Shown here one piece after another: positions 54,901 to 63,454 of a stretch of 64,000 nucleotides of DNA. Source of the DNA: an uncultured Gammaproteobacteria bacterium (GTDB taxonomy: Bacteria; Pseudomonadota; Gammaproteobacteria; Steroidobacterales; Foliamicaceae); contig OX639965.1 in assembly GCA_951828235.1 (NCBI GenBank), forward strand, positions 2,309,556-2,373,555. The letters run 5' to 3'. Within the stretch, counting starts at the first letter, position 1, and the number at the start of each line of letters is the position of its first letter. The position numbers and the translations under genes are program-made. Under the pieces are notes generated by a model. The model was not told the origin of the DNA. It did no database searches and worked only from the letters and a program-made list of their open reading frames with translations.

Positions 54901-55338
54901 GGATGTTGGAACGCGCGGGTGTACTCCTATTCCGATAAGATTGGAGATGATGGGCAACTATTTGCGCTTAGTGTCCTAGTCAGATCGGAAATCCGCATGA
55001 CTACAAGCCTCACACAAACTGATGCGGAAGATGGAGGTACAAGGATGGATATCGTCGCAACCTTGACGGAGAACGGTCAGTCGCTCGCGGGGCGCGCTAA
55101 TTTGGTTGCTTACATCGACGGGCCAGGGGTACGAGACCAGTTGTATCTTGTTGAGACTGACGCTGGCGGAGAGCTGTTCGAAGGACAATTTTCCGCAAGA
55201 AAATCTGGACTCTACATATGCCGGATCGTCGCCACAGGTAGGAATTCACTTGATGAGGAGTTTACTCGTGAGCAGCTCCAGATTGGTGCAGTCTATGATG
55301 TCGATTCGCCACCGGACGAGGGAGAGGTGAGGGGTTAG
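51916..55338 (+). CDS. Subtilase-vWA fusion protein
   Basis: 1,140 residues from ATG 51916 after GGGAG. No signal peptide is visible. The N-terminal part (about 1-190) resembles a subtilase prodomain. The S8 protease domain has Asp in GITDSGCQLDH (about 222), His in NHGTSCAG (about 269) and Ser in GTSSATPLVAG (about 485). A vWA domain follows, with MIDAS residues in LVLDKSMSMG (about 699) and then TSIGNGVKLALEEL and ILTDGQENSG. The C-terminal 300 residues look like beta-sandwich domains. All catalytic residues are intact. Subtilase-vWA fusions occur in predicted conflict or self-defence loci, but no established system is recognised here. Confidence 0.85.
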   Translation: MAVYTYFDGEKLPLKKAVDSFIARADPKQLERIGLVLEEQTSSASWRIQSEPAALEGNMTIARQHQIVAHHAYRIKDSHRPFLISDRILVTFEEPPTEGQVSFLINDYALELVETLSGREYVLRLSNDTGINPVKLVVQLSEAGLPNVETVNHDLNMIFRLQNSSATPMPPLPSDPAFRRQWHLHDHVKETDIDYRSSTRCLDAWKLLDSYGERDVVIGITDSGCQLDHRDFNGPSKFADWGYWDGNKLVHSSSIGADPAKMYDAGQNHGTSCAGVAAAEADGVLTVGAAPACRLLPIKWPSNGSILFISVARMVKMLSFIADKVDILSNSWAAAPHSKWPRNVTDRIRELAVSGGRRDKGILFLWAAGNNNCPLQHSGSVDIPYTSGWCPNPNGPPSWCGVLTSTTFSNDLADIPGVMHVAAMASTAKRSHYSNYGRGIDICAPSNNAHTYRRGYVQGRDISTTTGPSSANRLAEVTHGFGGTSSATPLVAGIAALTISANRNLTALQVQKYLTSTASKNLRLTGYPKTLPATYDPDTSWDVSPVTPYDRGSFDAQGWSPWFGFGKVDALKAVGLAKFNVVTTLLTPKIAFQDVPERDLTWRAIIWECIGFSHVTFEVVNGPDAPFFLLLGRQQVTVRPRADEATRARLWLGYTGNRVGDGHESTITIRCQETNEEWTLEISANVIKRPSAAVVLVLDKSMSMGWAPDRDKPVSGKPRRVDLLSEASWNLVNLVPEGTGIAVVCFNHVADLALSLARIVGASSSKVRESVRKVIASVSPAGRTSIGNGVKLALEELSKAQRLGIYDSTSLIILTDGQENSGRTIKQVLNDVGDRDNIFAVGLGEPNVIDPDKLALLTKSALEAGKEGYVLLTGALTLDTHLILTKYYQQILAGIVNWEVALDPEQRLTNSNSEVLIPFNLSSLDHSVDVILLTSRGMTHEVVFLDLISPEGKKITPSELPKGVEYFRKSSSMVYYRFTLPLVEKYQPYRIVGSPGCWNARVYSYSDKIGDDGQLFALSVLVRSEIRMTTSLTQTDAEDGGTRMDIVATLTENGQSLAGRANLVAYIDGPGVRDQLYLVETDAGGELFEGQFSARKSGLYICRIVATGRNSLDEEFTREQLQIGAVYDVDSPPDEGEVRG

Positions 55339-55339
55339 C

Positions 55340-55700
55340 AACAGGGTGAGGCTCAGTATCTGCAGGATTGTGTAGAGGTCGGTGCAGATGTTGAGCCGTT
55401 TCTTGACGATGGCCACCAGCACATACAAGGAGACGACGCTCTAGAGTTGGGTTTTCACCGCGTTCTCCGAGGCGCCGAAAAAGGACTTGATGCGCAGGTG
55501 CTGCTTGATCCATTTGAAGAACAATTCCACCTGCCACCGATGGCGGTACAGTTCGGCGACGGTTGCCGCCGGCACGGCGAAGTGGTTGGTAAGAAAGTTG
55601 AATCGCCGGTCCGATTGTGCATCGTAATACCCGACTCGGCGCAGTGGCTGAGGATAGCGCGTGCGAGTCTCGATGTGAACCGCCCCGGGTTTCCCGGAGG
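55340..55700 (-). pseudogene. C-terminal remnant of an IS4-type DDE transposase
   Basis: On the reverse strand the frame reads YPQPLRRVGYYDAQSDRRF, then YRHRWQVELFFKWIKQHLRI, containing the catalytic E region, then an in-frame TAG at 55441, then YVLVAIVKKRLNI and LYTILQILSLTL. The first half of the gene is missing and the nonsense codon replaces a Trp expected there. It lies directly against the 3' end of the subtilase-vWA gene. Confidence 0.75.
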
Positions 55701-55890
55701 CTCCATTATTTGCTGTGTAACTACACAGTGGGATTCTGTGTATTGAGGCGCGGTGCATCATCCGGCCGGTTATCCGGTCGGTGGTGAAGTCGTCGCCGCG
55801 GCGCGGTGGCATTCGTTTTTCGGCGGCCCCGCTGTTATGGCCTGGATTCGGACGCGGGTCGCGCTTGGGCGATGTGGATTGGCGCGATGG

Positions 55891-57162
55891 TCAGGCGGCG
55901 GCCGGTTTCTTGTGGGCCCAGATGGAGGGATCGACACCGTGTTTTTTGAGCATGGCGATCCATCGCGGCGCGTTGCGCTTGACCATGAGGGCCTCGTAGT
56001 CGGTGTGCGGGTCGCGGTAGACGCTGCCGTTGGAGAGCATCGCGTGGATGCAGCGCAGCATCTTGTGGGCGGTGGCGACGGTGGCGCGTTTGTAGCCGCG
56101 TCGGACGGTCAGGGCCTTGTGGTAGCCCCGGAACTGGCAGTCGGCGGTTCGGGCGGCGCCGTGGGCGCATTCGACGAGCAGGCTTCGCAGGAAGGGGTTG
56201 CCCTTGCGGGTTGTGCCGGCGCGGCGTTTGCCGGCGCTTTCGTTGTTGCCGGGGCACAGGCCGGCCCAGGCGGCGCACTGCCTTGCGGTGGGGAACACAC
56301 CGATGTCCGGGCCGAGTTCGATGAAGATGGCGCAGGCCGAGGCCTGATCGACGCCGGGCAGGGTGGTCAGCCGATCGATGCGGTCGCGGTAGGGAGTCAG
56401 CCGTTCGTGGATGAGGGCGTCGTAGGCGGCGATGCGTTCGCCGGCGCGGTCGAAGGCGTCCAACTGGTCGTTGAGGATGAACCGGGCCTGGGCGGAGAGG
56501 TTCGCGTCGAGCGCGTCGCACAATTCGCCGAGCCGATGACGGACATGATGGGAGAGTCCGGCGAGGATGTCCTCAGGCGGTTGTGCGGCGGCCAGTCCGT
56601 CGAGGATGCGCCGGCCGTTGGCGCCGAACACATCCGAGAGCAACCCGCCGACGCGCGCGCCGGCGCCGTCGAGGACCTGATGGATGCGGGTGCGCAGCGT
56701 CGCGCGCAGGCGCACCACCTTGCGCCGCTGGCGCGAGAGCTTGCGCAGGTCGCGGAACTCCGCCGGCGGCACGAAGCTCGGCGTGCACAGGCCGAACTGG
56801 CAGATGCGGGCCAGCCAGACGCTGTCGGCGACATCGGTCTTGCGGCCCTTGATCTGCTTGACGCGCTGGGCGTGGACCACGATGGGCTCGACGCCGGCCG
56901 ATTCCAGCGCGTCGAACACGGCCTCCCAGTACACGCCGGTGGCCTCCATGACCGCTGCGGTGACTTCGTGGCGCCCCAGCCATTCGGTGAGTTCTGCCAG
57001 TCCGCTGGGCAAGGCGCTGAACGTGTCGGTGTGGACCTCCGCCTCCTCGCCGGGCCGGGCCAGCCGCACGCTGGCGGTGATCTGCATCTTGTGCACGTCC
57101 AGTCCGGCGGCGCGGGCATGAATGACGTGCAGGGCATCGGTTGGTATTCTTGTCGGTGGCAT
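55891..57162 (-). CDS. IS110-family transposase (IS110 group)
   Basis: 423 residues from ATG 57162 after GGAGG. RuvC-like start GLDVHKMQITASVRLA, then MEATGVYWEAVFDAL and KGRKTDVADSVWLARI. C-terminal transposase_20 with LTTLPGVDQASACAIFIELG and CPGNNESAGKRRAG. It differs from the IS1111-type transposase at 10851. In this group the bridge RNA is encoded upstream of the gene; 57163 onwards contains a hairpin GCAACC/GGTTGC (57228-57245). The element's exact ends were not resolved. Confidence 0.9.
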   Translation of the reverse strand: MPPTRIPTDALHVIHARAAGLDVHKMQITASVRLARPGEEAEVHTDTFSALPSGLAELTEWLGRHEVTAAVMEATGVYWEAVFDALESAGVEPIVVHAQRVKQIKGRKTDVADSVWLARICQFGLCTPSFVPPAEFRDLRKLSRQRRKVVRLRATLRTRIHQVLDGAGARVGGLLSDVFGANGRRILDGLAAAQPPEDILAGLSHHVRHRLGELCDALDANLSAQARFILNDQLDAFDRAGERIAAYDALIHERLTPYRDRIDRLTTLPGVDQASACAIFIELGPDIGVFPTARQCAAWAGLCPGNNESAGKRRAGTTRKGNPFLRSLLVECAHGAARTADCQFRGYHKALTVRRGYKRATVATAHKMLRCIHAMLSNGSVYRDPHTDYEALMVKRNAPRWIAMLKKHGVDPSIWAHKKPAAA

Positions 57163-57227
57163 GGTGCTTCCTCCGTATGATGGTTGTCGATCGAAACGGA
57201 AACGGACGGCCGGCGGATAGCAGACTC

Positions 57228-57245
57228 GCAACCGGTGAAGGTTGC
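57228..57245 (-). ncRNA. Hairpin in the candidate bridge-RNA region of the IS110-group element
   Basis: GCAACC, 6-base loop, GGTTGC, in the non-coding stretch just upstream of the IS110-group transposase, where the family encodes its bridge RNA. Only this stem is evident by eye, so the RNA extent is unknown. Confidence 0.25.
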
Positions 57246-57409
57246 GGTTCGTTTTGCTGTTCGTCCTCGGCCAAGCCGGGCACAACGCGGGGCTCGACGA
57301 CGCCGGCCGGGGACAGTTTGAGAACGGGCTCATAGGGCGCCGAAAATAAAAGCGTCCTCGATCCGATTCCGTAACCGGATCATGCACCGGGACGAAGCGC
57401 CAGCCAACT

Positions 57410-57438
57410 CCGGGGAGGTCGGTTCGCCGCCTCCCCGG
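57410..57438. repeat. 9-bp-arm hairpin between two IS elements
   Basis: CCGGGGAGG, 11-base loop, CCTCCCCGG. Located between the IS110-group and IS3 elements; it may belong to either end. Confidence 0.5.
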
Positions 57439-57503
57439 AATCTCAGTTACATCACCGCGGGGTGTTCAGCGCAGCGAACATGAGGGTTTGAGAGGATGGA
57501 GCG

Positions 57504-57824
57504 ATGGACAGAAGAACGAGATATTCTCCCGAGGTGCGGGAACGTGCGGTGCGGCTGGTGTTCGAGCATGAAGGGGATTATTCCTCGCAGTGGTCGGCCA
57601 TGGTGTTCATTGCGGAGAAGATTGGCTGCACAACGGAGACGTTGCGCCGAGGGGTGCGTCGAGCGGAGACGGACGAGGGTCGCCGCGGGGGTCTGACCAC
57701 GGTTGAGCGTGAGCGGCTCAAGGAGTTGGAGCGCGAGAATCGGGAGTTACGCAGAGCGAACGATATCCTGCGCACGGCATCGGCGTATTTTGCCCAGGCG
57801 GAGCTCGACCGCCGATTTCGATGA
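57504..57824 (+). CDS. IS3-family transposase OrfA
   Basis: 106 residues. Helix-turn-helix start [20 protein letters not shown] and a leucine-zipper-like C-terminal part ([20 protein letters not shown]). It overlaps OrfB by ATGA. In IS3 elements a frameshift joins OrfA and OrfB into the active transposase. Confidence 0.9.
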   Translation: MDRRTRYSPEVRERAVRLVFEHEGDYSSQWSAMVFIAEKIGCTTETLRRGVRRAETDEGRRGGLTTVERERLKELERENRELRRANDILRTASAYFAQAELDRRFR

Positions 57825-58726
57825 TGGTGGCGTATATCGACGATCACAAGGATCGTTTTGGGGTCGAGCCGATCTGTGCCGTGTTGCCGATCGCCCCATC
57901 GACGTATTACGCGCACCGGGCCCGATCTCAGGATCCAAGCTGCCGCAGTGCTCGGGCGATCCGCGATGCGGCCTTGCGCCCGCAGATCCAGTGCGTCTTT
58001 GAGGAGAACTTCGGCGTGTATGGCGCCCGCAAGGTCTGGAAGCAACTCCACCGGGAGGGGCACACCGTGGCTCGCTGTACGGTCGAACGGCTGATGCGAG
58101 CGATGAGCCTGCGCGGGGCGGTACGCGGGCGTCGGGTCCAAACGACCCGGTCGGCAGTTCAATGCGACGATGGTCGCGACCGGGTGCATCGGATGTTCAC
58201 GGTCTCGCGGCCGAACGCGTTGTGGGTGGCGGACCTGACGTATGTGGCGAGTTGGCGCGGGCTGGTCTACGTGGCCTTCGTGATCGATGCCTTTGCGCGG
58301 CGGATCGTTGGCTGGCGGGTATCCAGCTCGCTGCGTAGCGACCTGGCGCTGGATGCACTGGAACAAGCGCTGTACGACCGTGACATCGACCCGGATCAAG
58401 GCCTGATCCACCACAGTGATCGCGGGGTGCAATACCTCTCGATCCGCTATACGGAGCGGTTGGCCGAGGCCGGCGTCGAGCCCTCGGTCGGCAGCGTGGG
58501 GGACTCGTATGACAACGCGCTGGCTGAGACGATCATCGGGTTATACAAGACTGAAGTCATCCGCCGGCGCGGCCCCTGGCGCCATCTTGAAGCGGTGGAG
58601 CTGGCGACGCTGAAGTGGGTCGACTGGTTCAAGCATCGACGCTTGCTCGAGCCGATCGGCGACATGCCGCCGGCTGAAAAAGAACAGATGTATGATCAAA
58701 ATCAAGAGTGGGCCGAGGTGGCCTGA
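57821..58726 (+). CDS. IS3-family transposase OrfB
   Basis: 301 residues with the rve DDE domain: Asp in [13 protein letters not shown], Asp in [11 protein letters not shown] and Glu in [17 protein letters not shown]. Start ATG 57821 overlaps OrfA. Both ORFs are full length, so the element may be active. Its right end is TGAACCACCCCGGG read leftwards from 58765; the left end was not resolved. Confidence 0.92.
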   Translation: MMVAYIDDHKDRFGVEPICAVLPIAPSTYYAHRARSQDPSCRSARAIRDAALRPQIQCVFEENFGVYGARKVWKQLHREGHTVARCTVERLMRAMSLRGAVRGRRVQTTRSAVQCDDGRDRVHRMFTVSRPNALWVADLTYVASWRGLVYVAFVIDAFARRIVGWRVSSSLRSDLALDALEQALYDRDIDPDQGLIHHSDRGVQYLSIRYTERLAEAGVEPSVGSVGDSYDNALAETIIGLYKTEVIRRRGPWRHLEAVELATLKWVDWFKHRRLLEPIGDMPPAEKEQMYDQNQEWAEVA

Positions 58727-58765
58727 CTAACAGCAAAGAGTCTCCGACAATCCCGGGGTGGTTCA

Positions 58766-59913
58766 CCCTTTAGCGTGCGGATGTCATAGGCGCGGATGTA
58801 GTTCCAGTATTCGCCCCAGTTGTCAAACTCGTGTTGGCTCTTATAGGGAGCAAACCGATCCCGGAACCACTCTAGCAATTTTCCTGATACTGCTCCGTCA
58901 GTAAGCAAATCAGCCACGATCTCTCTTATCAGGTCGAACAACGCCCGGTTGCTCTGCGCTGCGCGCGCAAGCGCTGGTTTCCGACCTTCGGCGTGCCCGA
59001 TGATGGACATGCCCAGACTATGGCACGTACGGACCGTTACGCCGCGTGACGCGCCGGCTCCCAATCTTTTACGGATGCGCCCTTCCATCTCGTTGCGAGC
59101 ATCCCGTGCGAATGCCAGGAGCAGGAGCTCCGACGGGCGCCGATAGCCCTTGCGGATGAGCCACCCGGTCTTGGCGACGATGACCGAGGTCTTGCCGCTG
59201 CCCGCAGCAGCCACGACGAGGTTGCGCCGGTCATCGGAAGCAACCGCACGTCGCTGCTCGTCAGTGAGTGGTCGAACTTCAATCGTATCGAACAGGCCTT
59301 GGGAACGGATGAGTTCATTCGCGACAAACGCCTCATTGGCATGGGCGCGCGCTTCGTCCGGAGATTCCAAGAACCGCAGGATGTCCATCAGCATGTGGAT
59401 TTCCGGCGCGTCGGAGAGCGAATCGGGCCACCTGCCCACTAAGCCTCCCGCAGCCGATTGAGCATCCTTCGCGAGATCGCGAATCGCCTCTACATGCACA
59501 AACTTCGGCGGGTCGGCCAGTTGGGTGACACGGTCATGTATGGAGCGGAGCGATTGGATCTGAGGCGCCAGAGCCCGCCGCCACCAAGCGGCCCTCGCGT
59601 TTTCCAGTGCGTCGGCAAGCGCTTGAGCGTCCCCCCTGAACAAGCCCGAGATCTTGAATGTGCCCGCGCCATGGCGAATCCTCAAGGTGGCCCAGCGGCG
59701 GCCCAGTCGAATTTCCACCGCTTTCACATCGCCCAATGGAACTTGGCGGGTTTTGAATGCAAAGCGACACGTCACAGAATCTACGGTCACAGTGGCGGCT
59801 TTGGCGCTCCACGGCCACACGGCGGCGAACAGAAACGATGCGACGCCGACACGTTTGACGTGTAGCTGCGAATCAGGTTGCAATAGGCGTGCTTCCTTTT
59901 TGTTAACAAGCAC
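58766..59913 (-). pseudogene. Helicase IV-like (UvrD/HelD) gene truncated by IS3
   Basis: From ATG 59913 the N-terminal about 382 residues resemble HelD: a non-helicase front part, then LTDEQRRAVASDDRR, Walker A VAAAGSGKTSVIVAKTGWLI and ELLLLAFARDARNEMEGRI. It breaks off at YIRAYDIRTLKG, where the IS3 end begins (58765). Beyond that the frame reads into IS sequence. The Walker B and the whole second RecA domain are missing, so no helicase activity is expected. Confidence 0.85.
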
Positions 59914-60132
59914 TAGTCACCAATTTCTAGCGAAACTCCGTCATCGCTGCGTATTCCAAAGCAAAGTATCCACCTGTTCTAATCGAAAGTAGCCTCCAGC
60001 TCAACTGGTAACTTTGGCTGAAATAGGCAGGCTTGCGCCCGATATCAGCAACTGAGGACTTTTACTTCGGCATCGGTAACTTTCACTTGAAATCAGTCGT
60101 AACTGCCGCGTGAAATACGAACCTTAAATGAA

Positions 60133-60156
60133 TTACGTATCTTTACGTATCTTTAC
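60133..60156. repeat. 10-bp tandem repeat upstream of promoter
   Basis: TTACGTATCT occurs twice in tandem and is followed by TTAC, just before a -35-like TTGACA. Confidence 0.5.
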
Positions 60157-60183
60157 TTGACAAAGCTCTATATCTGATAAATT
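60157..60183 (+). promoter_or_regulatory. Possible sigma-70 promoter
   Basis: TTGACA at 60157-60162 followed after about 15 bp by TAAATT, 40 bp before the start of the secreted-protein gene. The spacing is short. The rest of 59914-60224 holds no gene. Confidence 0.4.
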
Positions 60184-60224
60184 AGTCAGGTTAAAGCGGG
60201 GAACCACACAGAGGGACAAGATAA

Positions 60225-61478
60225 ATGACCCTTAGCAGACATGTACTGATCGTGGCTTTCAACATCTACGTAAGCGGGCTATGCATTTCGAAACCAGCCG
60301 AAGCACAGCTTTCTGCCGAAGAGAGTTGTCTTGGAGTTTTGAAGTACTCCAAGGTCACCCAAACGGAAGCGGCGACCCTAGACTCCTATGAGGAGATTCA
60401 AAGCGATTACTGTGATGAGCAGGAGCGAGCACGCTCCTCGGGTAGCAGCGCGTCATTCAATGCACGGTGGAAGGTTCTTGGCGCCGGGATGTCCCGAGCC
60501 AACAGTAGTAGCCAAGAAATTTACAGTAAGTACTGTAAGGAAAACGGCACGATTAGGCGTGACGAAGAGACTAGAAACGCCGTTGCCGAGAGTCTATCAC
60601 GCGAAGCCTTCGCAGCCTTTCGGAGTTGCTTGGAAATGCACGCTAATGAGGTTCGATTCGGGTTGGCGAACATTTCCAGGCGCGCGATGGAATACAACAT
60701 CCCGGTGAGGTTTGCTTCTACAGAAGCGAATGCCGACGCTATTCTCACGTACGCGCTTACGCGAGACAACGCTGATGGAGGTACGTCAAACTGTAATTGG
60801 GTCGAGCCCGAGGGGCCTAGCGTCGAAGGCCGTGCAATCACAATGCGCGGCAACACACAGACTTCACTCCATTGCTCTCGCGATGAAACCGCTACTCGCG
60901 ACAACATTGACATTACTGTTCAGCGTATTGACTCTTCCGTAGGAGGAATGGTCTTTCGATGGAGAGCGTACGAACGGCAGGCTGGCGGAAGATGGCTTGC
61001 AGTCGACAAGGTAGGCCAGTTGGAGAAAGAGATATCTACGCTGACTACACGGTTGGACGGATTGAGTCAGGAGTTTGCGCAAGACCAGCAAACATTAGGC
61101 TCGTTGGCGGCGTTCCGAGAGTCTCACGCCCATGTTCCGTTGGCGAAGATGCGGTGGCATAACGTCAAGAACGAACGAATTTATGGCAATGAAGAAAAGG
61201 CAGGTGGGGGTAGCTATTGGTCTCGGGAATTCTTGAATGACCGGGACTACGCCATAGTGGTCTCTGTGGCATCCACACGCCATCCCAGCGGCAATTTTTG
61301 TGAACTCGGCTTCAAGATCAACGGGTTGTGGTTCCGGGGTCCTATCGGCGGTAGTTCCATTTACGCCACATGCGAAATGTCGATGCTGGTTCCACCTCGG
61401 GCAAACTATCAAGTGCAATTCAAGCATTCCGTTTCCACCTGGAATGAACTCTTCCTTCCGAGTCGCACCGAGCACTGA
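60225..61478 (+). CDS. Secreted protein of unknown family
   Basis: 417 residues with a signal peptide (HVLIVAFNIYVSGLC, cleavage near AEA). Several Cys residues, a coiled-coil-like segment (QLEKEISTLTTRLDGLSQEF) and a C-terminal beta-rich part with RHPSGNFCELGFKINGLWF. I recognise no domain. It stands alone in the island between a truncated helicase gene and a DUF4238 gene. Confidence 0.75.
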   Translation: MTLSRHVLIVAFNIYVSGLCISKPAEAQLSAEESCLGVLKYSKVTQTEAATLDSYEEIQSDYCDEQERARSSGSSASFNARWKVLGAGMSRANSSSQEIYSKYCKENGTIRRDEETRNAVAESLSREAFAAFRSCLEMHANEVRFGLANISRRAMEYNIPVRFASTEANADAILTYALTRDNADGGTSNCNWVEPEGPSVEGRAITMRGNTQTSLHCSRDETATRDNIDITVQRIDSSVGGMVFRWRAYERQAGGRWLAVDKVGQLEKEISTLTTRLDGLSQEFAQDQQTLGSLAAFRESHAHVPLAKMRWHNVKNERIYGNEEKAGGGSYWSREFLNDRDYAIVVSVASTRHPSGNFCELGFKINGLWFRGPIGGSSIYATCEMSMLVPPRANYQVQFKHSVSTWNELFLPSRTEH

Positions 61479-61496
61479 TCTGAATTAACCGGGTCG

Positions 61497-61512
61497 GCAG
61501 CCTTTCGGCTGC
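61497..61512 (+). terminator. Short hairpin after secreted-protein gene
   Basis: GCAGCC, 4-base loop, GGCTGC, 18 bp after the stop. No T tract, so a weak candidate. The remainder of the gap to 61790 shows nothing recognisable. Confidence 0.35.
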
Positions 61513-61790
61513 GTTCCTGCGTTCTCGGCGAACACATTTTGGCAAGAACTAGAAGAAGAATCGCGAAAGCACGGGGGGCGAATATCTGCAGCGTGAGATC
61601 CTCCGGAACATGTTTCCCTACTTGCCCCTAGTTTCGCCGTGACAGGGTGCAGACAGCGACTAAAGGGCATTGACGCCTAAAGCCCTGCACGCAAAAGAGT
61701 GTGCTTTGGGGTCTGCTGCGAGGCCGATAGTCTTGCCGCCAAGATTGCCTTTAGGGTGTTTCTAGTAGATTACATGCTGCGAACACGGAA

Positions 61791-61897
61791 ATGAACGAGC
61801 CTCGTCGTCACCACCTGGTCCCTAAGTTCCTACTGAAGAACTTTACGGACGAACGCGGACAGCTTCATTGTTACCGCAGGGACACCAACGAGACTAG
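61791..61897 (+). pseudogene. 5' part of a DUF4238-type gene, split by IS5/IS427-type element
   Basis: ATG 61791 begins MNEPRRHHLVPKFLLKNFTD, the RHHxVPxFxLxNF opening of DUF4238 proteins, and runs to ACT AG at the CTAG target site. The frame resumes exactly at 62748 when one CTAG copy is removed. Confidence 0.8.
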
Positions 61898-62665
61898 GGC
61901 GTGTTAACACTAAGTAACGCATCGACGATAAGCACGAAGACGACGAAGCCGAGGAAGATGACATCAAGCTTCTCGAAGCGCGAGAAGATGCGCCGGAAGC
62001 CCTTCAGCCGCCGGAACAGGCGCTCGACCTCGTTGCGCCGCTTGTACATCTCCCGGTCGTACTCCCAAGGATTCAAACGGTTGCTCTTCGGCGGGACGAC
62101 CGGCACGAATCCGAGATGAAGCGCCAACTGGCGTGTCTGGTTGTCCTCGTAGGCGCGGTCCATCACCAACGCCGGGCGACCGGGCGGTGGTTTTATGCCG
62201 CTTAGCAGCTTGCGGCCTTCGGGCGCGTCGTGCGCGTTGCCTGGAGAGAGCGAGAAGGCGAGTGCCGTTCGAGCATCCGCGGCAACCATATGAAGCTTGG
62301 TGGTCCATCCGCCGCGGGACTTGCCGATGGCTTGCGGACCGTTTTTTTCGCGCCCCCGCACCATCCGGGTGCACCTTGACGCTGGTGCTGTCCAGACCCA
62401 GCGCCTCCACCTTGATGCGCACGATCCGTTCCCGCTGCAGGTGCGCGAACACGCGGTCCAGCACCCCATTTTTGGACCAGCGGTTCATCCGCGTGTAGAT
62501 GGTGTGCCAGTTGCCGAACCGTTTCGGCAGCCCGCGCCATTTGCAGCCGTGCTCGGCCACATAGAGGATCGCGTTGAGCACTTGGAGATTCGAGAGGCGG
62601 ACGTTCCCGCGCTGCTTCGGAAGCAGCGAGGCGATCCGCTCGCACTGGGCCTCGGTGAGTTCCAT
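61894..62665 (-). CDS. IS5/IS427-type transposase, two frames
   Basis: Frame A starts at ATG 62665 (MELTEAQCERIASLLPKQ) and frame B continues to 61894 (GPQAIGKSRGGWTTKLHMVA, catalytic E region RRNEVERLFRRLKGF). The shift lies at seven A residues (plus-strand T run 62342-62348), and a +1 or -2 shift joins them; loss of one A would fuse them. The final stop TAG is supplied by the CTAG target duplication, not by the element. Programmed frameshifting is known in this group, but a degraded copy is also possible. Confidence 0.88.
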
Positions 62666-62747
62666 ATCGTTGATTCTCCTGCGCTTTTCCGCCTACAACA
62701 ACAGGAAATAATGATACCACAAATATCCCTTTATGTGTTAACACGCC
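61898..62747. mobile_element. IS5/IS427-type insertion sequence
   Basis: 850 bp with 13-bp inverted repeats GGCGTGTTAACAC (61898-61910) and GTGTTAACACGCC (62735-62747), flanked by CTAG on both sides (61894-61897 and 62748-62751), the target duplication known for this group. It carries a two-frame transposase on the reverse strand. Confidence 0.92.
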
Positions 62748-63409
62748 CTAGTTCCCTGACACCTAAGCAAGCCCTGTGGGAGGAGTACTTCTACAGCAAG
62801 GAATGGGACAATGGCACTCGATCTCCTGATGCCGAGCATCGATTGAGTAAGTTGGAGAATAGGTTCGCTCGCATTTACGTCTTGCTCAAGGAAGCTGCAA
62901 GAGCCGGCAACACGTTCGAATTATCGGGCAAGAAGCTGGCCACGATACGGCACTTTCTGAGAGTGCAATTCGTAAGGTCGCGAGGCGTACGGAATCTAAT
63001 TGAACAGCTTCCTGCCGAGACGAGGCAAAAGAAGAATGCTTGGATAGACGCGATATTTGATGTTCCTCTTCACCCAAAGATAGAGGCCGCATTAGCGTCG
63101 AAGGGCCTAGTCTTGCAGATCCGTGGAGAAAGCAGGAAGGTCTTTATTGTCGGAGATAGCCCAATATGCGCTCTGAGTTTTGCCTACCAAGGGCGGCAAA
63201 ACTCAGAGTTTTGCATGCCAATTGCAAGCGATGTAGCAATTGCCATGTCAACTACTGTCAATCACCCAATCACGAGGCAACTTAACGACCACCAAGTTTC
63301 CATAATCAATCGGGAAGTCGCGAGGCAAAGCGATACCATCGCGTCGCACTCACCTGTCGTTACCAAATCCTTGCGAAGGGCGCCTGCGAAGGAACCAAAG
63401 AGTGGATGA
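62748..63409 (+). pseudogene. 3' part of the split DUF4238-type gene
   Basis: The open frame from the CTAG copy reads SSLTPKQALWEEYFYSKEWD to TGA 63409 and restores one product of about 255 residues with the 5' part. The family has unknown function. Confidence 0.75.
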
Positions 63410-63454
63410 CAACTGTAACGAATGGTTCCGCCCCAGTATGGCGTCTGTCACGGC

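Noticed and set aside
57440-57503. Left end of the IS3 element at GGGGTGTTCA (57463-57472)
   Set aside because: It is in the same orientation as the right end instead of inverted, so it cannot be the matching terminal repeat; it may be an older remnant.
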